From Geodermatophilus sp. DSM 45219 (lineage in GTDB: Bacteria > Actinomycetota > Actinomycetes > Mycobacteriales > Geodermatophilaceae), in NCBI RefSeq assembly GCF_900104025.1, contig NZ_FNIQ01000005.1, forward strand, positions 372,001 through 436,000: DNA of 64,000 nt, in the 5' to 3' direction. The notes under the pieces are model-generated. The model had not been told where the DNA came from and did not search any database. It was given only the letters and a program-made list of their open reading frames with translations. Shown one piece after another: positions 60,593-64,000 of this stretch; position 1 is the stretch's first letter, and each line of letters opens with the position of its first letter. A program made the translations under genes and the position numbers.

Positions 60593-60808
60593 ATGACCGA
60601 CCGCGCGTCCGCCCGAGCTGCGAAGACGGCCCTCAGCAGCCGGCTGGCCGCCGTCCCTGGCGTCGTCGGCATCGGGCTGGCCCGCCGGGACACCGGCTAC
60701 GTCGTCAAGGTCGACCTCGCCGACGCGCACGCCGCCGAGCGGGTGCCCGGGGACGTCGACGGCGTCCGCGTGGTGATCGAGGTCGTCGGGGTCGTCCGCC
60801 CGCTCTGA
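60593..60808 (+). CDS. Small protein, possible partner of the protease
   Basis: A 71-residue protein with an N-terminal helix (RASARAAKTALSSRLAAV) and an alpha/beta core GVVGIGLARRDTGYVVKVDL followed by VPGDVDGVRVVIEVVG. The pattern V-x-G-V-G-I ... VP-x-x-VDGV-x-V resembles the small domain found at the N-terminus of, or next to, Nal1-like and other trypsin-type bacterial proteases, where it may act like a propeptide. ATG 60593 is 147 bp after the protease gene, across a structured element. The functional link is inference. Confidence 0.65.
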   Translation: MTDRASARAAKTALSSRLAAVPGVVGIGLARRDTGYVVKVDLADAHAAERVPGDVDGVRVVIEVVGVVRPL

Positions 60809-60832
60809 GGAAGGACCCTCCCCCTCTGCCGA

Positions 60833-60838
60833 TACGGT
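60833..60838 (+). promoter_or_regulatory. -10 hexamer TACGGT of the LLM oxidoreductase gene
   Basis: TACGGT about 45 nt before GTG 60883, which has an AGAGGAG ribosome site. No clear -35. Confidence 0.4.
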
Positions 60839-60882
60839 CGGCGACGGCGTCAACGGTGGCGCCGTCGACCAGAGGAGCGGAC

Positions 60883-61926
60883 GTGCGCATCGGCATCCAG
60901 GCCAGCTACAGCGGGGGGTTCCGCGAGACGGCGGCGGAGATCCGCGACCTCGAGTCCGCGGGGCTGGACCTCGCCACGGTCGCGGAGGTCTACACCTTCG
61001 ACGCCGTCAGCCAGCTGGGCTACCTGGCCGCGGTCACCGAGCGGGTCGAGCTGATGAGCGGGATCTTCCCCATCTACAGCCGCACCCCCGCCCTCACCGC
61101 GATGACCGCCGCGGGCCTGGACTTCGTGTCCGACGGCCGCTTCACCCTGGGTCTGGGCGCCTCCGGCCCGCAGGTGGTCGAGGGCTGGCACGGCGTCCCC
61201 TACGACGCGCCCCTGCAACGCACGCGCGAGGTCGTGGAGATCTGCCGGCAGGTGTGGCGTCGCGAGCGCCTGGTGCACGAGGGCCCGAAGTACACGGTGC
61301 CGCTGCCCGCCGAGCAGGGCACCGGCCTGGGCAAGCCGCTCAAGCTGATCAACACCCCGGTCCGCGACCGCATCCCGGTCATGCTCGCCGCCCTCGGACC
61401 CAAGAACGTGGAGCTGGCCGCGGAGATCGCCGAGGCGTGGGAGCCGATCTTCTTCATGCCGGAGAAGGCGGGCTCGGTGTGGGGCGAGTCCCTCGCCGCG
61501 GGCCGGGCCAAGCGCGACCCGGCCCTGGGTGAGCTGCAGGTCGTCGTCGGCGTCCCGGTCGCGATCGGGGACGACGTCGAGCCGATGCTGGACCTGGTGC
61601 GCCCGCAGCTGGCCCTCTACATCGGCGGCATGGGCGCCCGCGGCAAGAATTTCTACAACGACCTGGCGCGGCGCTACGGCTACGAGGACGAGGCCCGCAC
61701 CATCCAGGACCTCTACCTCGACGGCAACAAGGACGAGGCGGCCGCCGTCGTCCCCGAGGAGCTGGTGCGGGCGGTGTCCCTGGTCGGCTCCGAGTCGCAC
61801 GTCGCCGAGCGGGTCGCTGCCTTCCGCGAGGCCGGGGTGACCACGCTGATGCTGCAGCCGCTCGACGACAGCCCCGAGAGCCGACTCCGCACCGTGCAGA
61901 CCATGCGCGCGATCGCCGACCGGTGA
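60883..61926 (+). CDS. LLM-class F420-dependent oxidoreductase
   Basis: A 347-residue luciferase-like TIM-barrel oxidoreductase. It starts RIGIQASYSGGFRETAAEIR, with the cofactor-side segments LMSGIFPIYSRTPALTAMTA and FTLGLGASGPQVVEGWHG and the C-terminal GNKDEAAAVVPEELV. The actinobacterial LLM group with this start usually uses coenzyme F420 rather than FMN. GTG 60883 has AGAGGAG upstream. No biosynthetic cluster surrounds it, so the substrate cannot be named. Confidence 0.87.
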   Translation: MRIGIQASYSGGFRETAAEIRDLESAGLDLATVAEVYTFDAVSQLGYLAAVTERVELMSGIFPIYSRTPALTAMTAAGLDFVSDGRFTLGLGASGPQVVEGWHGVPYDAPLQRTREVVEICRQVWRRERLVHEGPKYTVPLPAEQGTGLGKPLKLINTPVRDRIPVMLAALGPKNVELAAEIAEAWEPIFFMPEKAGSVWGESLAAGRAKRDPALGELQVVVGVPVAIGDDVEPMLDLVRPQLALYIGGMGARGKNFYNDLARRYGYEDEARTIQDLYLDGNKDEAAAVVPEELVRAVSLVGSESHVAERVAAFREAGVTTLMLQPLDDSPESRLRTVQTMRAIADR

Positions 61927-61945
61927 CCGGACCGACTTCCGTCAC

Positions 61946-62446
61946 GTGACGCTCGGGGGCCGCGGGCGGACGGCGCTCGTCTCCCGGCGCTGGGGCCACC
62001 TGGCGGCGGCCTGGTCGGTGACCTTCGCGGTGCTCCACCTGTACTGGGGCCTGGGCGGCTCGGTCGGGCTCGCGGAGTCGGCGGGCACGGACCTGGCGGA
62101 GCAGCGACCCACCTGGTTCGTCGTCCTCGGGCTGTACGGGGTCGCGCTGACGCTCGGCGTGGCCGCCGTACTGGGCCTCGCCCTGGCCCGGGTCCACAGC
62201 GTCAGGAGGTCGGGGCGGCTGCTCACCGTCCTCGGCGCCGGGCTCGCGGCGGTGCTGCTGGCACGGGCGGTCGCCATCGAACTGCTGCTCCTGGCCGACG
62301 CCGGGTACGGCGGTGGAGCCATCAGCGAGGCCCAGCGCTCCTGGACCCTGGTGGTGTGGAACCCCTGGTTCCTCGTCGGTGGCACGACGTTCGGCTTGGC
62401 TGCACGTGCAGCCCGGCGACGGTGGACCAGCCGCTCCGCGAGGTGA
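61946..62446 (+). CDS. DUF3995 family membrane protein
   Basis: A 166-residue integral membrane protein with four hydrophobic helices. The first carries the family motif FAVLHLYWGLGGSVGL, and WTLVVWNPWFLVGGTTFGLA ends the last pair; the C-terminus is Arg-rich (RAARRRWTSRSAR), probably cytosolic. GTG 61946 is 19 nt after the oxidoreductase, so co-transcription is likely. Function unknown. Confidence 0.82.
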   Translation: MTLGGRGRTALVSRRWGHLAAAWSVTFAVLHLYWGLGGSVGLAESAGTDLAEQRPTWFVVLGLYGVALTLGVAAVLGLALARVHSVRRSGRLLTVLGAGLAAVLLARAVAIELLLLADAGYGGGAISEAQRSWTLVVWNPWFLVGGTTFGLAARAARRRWTSRSAR

Positions 62447-62489
62447 CGATCGAGCCGGCAGACGCCTGCTCCGCGCCGTCGCCGTGGAC

Positions 62490-62530
62490 ACCAGAGGGCC
62501 CCCAGGTCACCGACCTGGGGGCCCTCTGGT
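62490..62530. terminator. Strong bidirectional terminator
   Basis: An 18-bp perfect stem (ACCAGAGGGCCCCCAGGT, 62490-62507, with 62513-62530) on a 5-nt loop, between the DUF3995 gene and the convergent rpoC end, 16 nt after the rpoC stop. Confidence 0.9.
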
Positions 62531-62546
62531 CACTGCCTGACGGTGA

Positions 62547-64000
62547 TCAGCCCCGCCAGTCGTACTCCTCCAGGCGCACGGCCTCGCCGCTGCCCTGACC
62601 GAAGACGTCCGGGCTGTAGTACTGCCCGTCGTCGTACCCGGCCATCGTGTAAACGGCGGCGCGGGCCTCCTCGGTCGGCTCGACCGTGATGTTCCGGTAG
62701 CGGCTGATCCCGGTGCCGGCCGGGATCAGCTTGCCGATGATCACGTTCTCCTTGAGGCCGAGCAGGCTGTCGCTCTTGCCCTGGATGGCGGCGTCGGTGA
62801 GCACCTTGGTCGTCTCCTGGAAGGAGGCGGCCGACAGCCACGACTCGGTCGCCAGCGAGGCCTTGGTGATGCCCATGAGCACCGGGCGGGCCGAGGCCGG
62901 CTCGTTGCCCTCGGCGACGACCCGGCGGTTCTCGGTCTCGAACAGCGTCCGCTCGACCAGCGCACCGGGGAGGAACTCCGTGGCGCCCGAGTCGATGATG
63001 GTCACCCGCTTGAGCATCTGGCGGATGATCACCTCGATGTGCTTGTCGTGGATCGACACGCCCTGGCTGCGGTAGACCTCCTGGACCTCGCGGACCAGGT
63101 GCAGCTGCACCTCGCGCGGGCCCATGATCCGCAGCACCTCGTGCGGGTCCACCGCACCCTCGGTGAGCTGCTCGCCGACCTCGACGTGGGCGCCGTCCTC
63201 GACCCGCAGCCGCGACCGGCGCGACAGCTTGTCGTAGACGACCTCGTCGGAGCCGTCGTCCGGGGTGATCGTGAGCTTGCGGAACTGCTCGCCGTCCTCG
63301 ATGCGGACGGTGCCGGCCAGCTCGGCGATCGGGGCCTTGCCCTTGGGGACGCGGGCCTCGAAGAGCTCCACCACACGCGGCAGACCGTGGGTGATGTCCT
63401 CACCGGCGACACCACCGGTGTGGAAGGTGCGCATCGTCAGCTGGGTGCCGGGCTCACCGATCGACTGGGCGGCGATGATGCCGACCGCCTCGCCGACGTC
63501 CACCAGCTTGCCGGTCGCGAGCGACCGGCCGTAGCAGGTGGCGCAGGTGCCGAGCAGCGACTCGCAGGTCAGGACGCAGCGGACCTTGACCTCCGAGACG
63601 CCGGCCTCGACGAGCTGGCTGATGAGCACGTCGCCCAGGTCGGAGTTCGCCTGCGCGATGACCGTCCCGTCCTCGGCCACCACGTCGGCGGCCAGGGCGC
63701 GGGCGTAGACGCTGGTCTCCGCGTGCGGGTCGCGGGTGAGCACCCCGTCGACCGCCGTGGCGATCGGCATGAACACGCCGCGCTCGGTGCCGCAGTCCTC
63801 CTCGCGGATGATGACGTCCTGGGAGACGTCGACCAGCCGGCGGGTGAGGTACCCGGAGTCCGCGGTCCGCAGCGCGGTGTCGGCCAGACCCTTGCGCGCG
63901 CCGTGCGTGGAGATGAAGTACTCCAGCACGGACAGACCCTCCCGGAAGTTGGCCTTGATCGGCCGCGGGATGATCTCGCCCTTCGGGTTGGCGACCAGGC
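62547..64000 (-). CDS. rpoC: DNA-directed RNA polymerase subunit beta' (C-terminal part)
   Basis: The last 484 codons of rpoC; the 5' part runs past the window end. The bridge-helix-adjacent and trigger-loop region begins at the window edge ([40 protein letters not shown]). A zinc site of four cysteines ([23 protein letters not shown]) and the C-terminal jaw/clamp region follow. The order rpoC ... rpsL in the same direction is the conserved beta-str arrangement, but here four genes of opposite strand and a terminator lie between rpoC and rpsL. Confidence 0.98.
   Translation of the reverse strand, partial: LVANPKGEIIPRPIKANFREGLSVLEYFISTHGARKGLADTALRTADSGYLTRRLVDVSQDVIIREEDCGTERGVFMPIATAVDGVLTRDPHAETSVYARALAADVVAEDGTVIAQANSDLGDVLISQLVEAGVSEVKVRCVLTCESLLGTCATCYGRSLATGKLVDVGEAVGIIAAQSIGEPGTQLTMRTFHTGGVAGEDITHGLPRVVELFEARVPKGKAPIAELAGTVRIEDGEQFRKLTITPDDGSDEVVYDKLSRRSRLRVEDGAHVEVGEQLTEGAVDPHEVLRIMGPREVQLHLVREVQEVYRSQGVSIHDKHIEVIIRQMLKRVTIIDSGATEFLPGALVERTLFETENRRVVAEGNEPASARPVLMGITKASLATESWLSAASFQETTKVLTDAAIQGKSDSLLGLKENVIIGKLIPAGTGISRYRNITVEPTEEARAAVYTMAGYDDGQYYSPDVFGQGSGEAVRLEEYDWRG

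Overview
The window is a 64 kb stretch of a very GC-rich actinobacterial chromosome. The best fit is Geodermatophilaceae (Blastococcus, Modestobacter or Geodermatophilus type) or a close relative; this is inferred from gene content and order and from intergenic repeats, not from a database search. Actinobacterial markers include WhiD/WhiB3 next to a BldM-like regulator, GuaB3, GroEL1 with a histidine-rich tail, a CIRCE-controlled groES, the tsaD-rimI-tsaB-tsaE-alr block, an F420-type oxidoreductase, frequent GTG starts, GTGA/ATGA/TGATG coupled junctions, and many apparently leaderless promoters (a TANNNT-like hexamer 6-8 nt before the start codon).

Layout. 1-7.8 kb: accessory genes (end of a SigJ-type sigma factor, PIG-L deacetylase, Tat-exported acetamidase-like enzyme, an envelope-stress two-component system with a PspC/LiaF-like protein, a dienelactone-hydrolase-like enzyme divergent from a WYL regulator, a GNAT). 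7.8-16.6 kb: guanine nucleotide synthesis (guaB, guaB3, guaA), a DUF5319 protein, bldM-like and whiD-like developmental regulators, and groES/groEL1. 16.7-29.1 kb: a methyltransferase; a tRNA t6A and cell-wall block (alr, hydrolase, UDG, tsaE, NUDIX, tsaB, rimI, tsaD); nnrD/nnrE and acpS; glmS and glmM. 29.1-36.5 kb: rpsI-rplM, a beta-carbonic anhydrase, molybdenum-cofactor genes (moeA, moaC, mogA-like, fdhD, mobA), an NAD(P)-binding protein and truA. 36.5-58.9 kb: a nearly complete minus-strand ribosomal superoperon running str (rpsL-rpsG-fusA-tuf), S10, spc, secY-adk-map, infA-rpmJ-rpsM-rpsK-rpsD-rpoA-rplQ, then a small acidic unknown protein and truA. 59.4-62.5 kb: a cytosolic Nal1-like serine protease with a small partner, an LLM oxidoreductase and a DUF3995 membrane protein. 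62.5-64 kb: the 3' end of rpoC.

The most unusual material is extragenic or at gene edges. (1) About ten copies of a ~55-65 bp GC-rich structured element sit between genes, mostly right after stop codons. Their outer stems differ in sequence but keep pairing, which suggests a selected terminator or 3'-end structure. One copy lies inside the spc ribosomal operon and one supplies the only canonical start of a GNAT gene. (2) A second, two-hairpin REP-like element occurs after groEL1 and glmS. (3) truA has no ATG/GTG/TTG that preserves its conserved N-terminus, so a CTG start is proposed. (4) Ribosomal proteins L4, S3 and L17 carry long acidic low-complexity tails, and an acidic unknown ORF is coupled to rplQ. 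(5) GuaB3 lacks the catalytic-loop cysteine.

All assignments come from reading the sequence by eye and from knowledge of the families; no searches or folding calculations were run.
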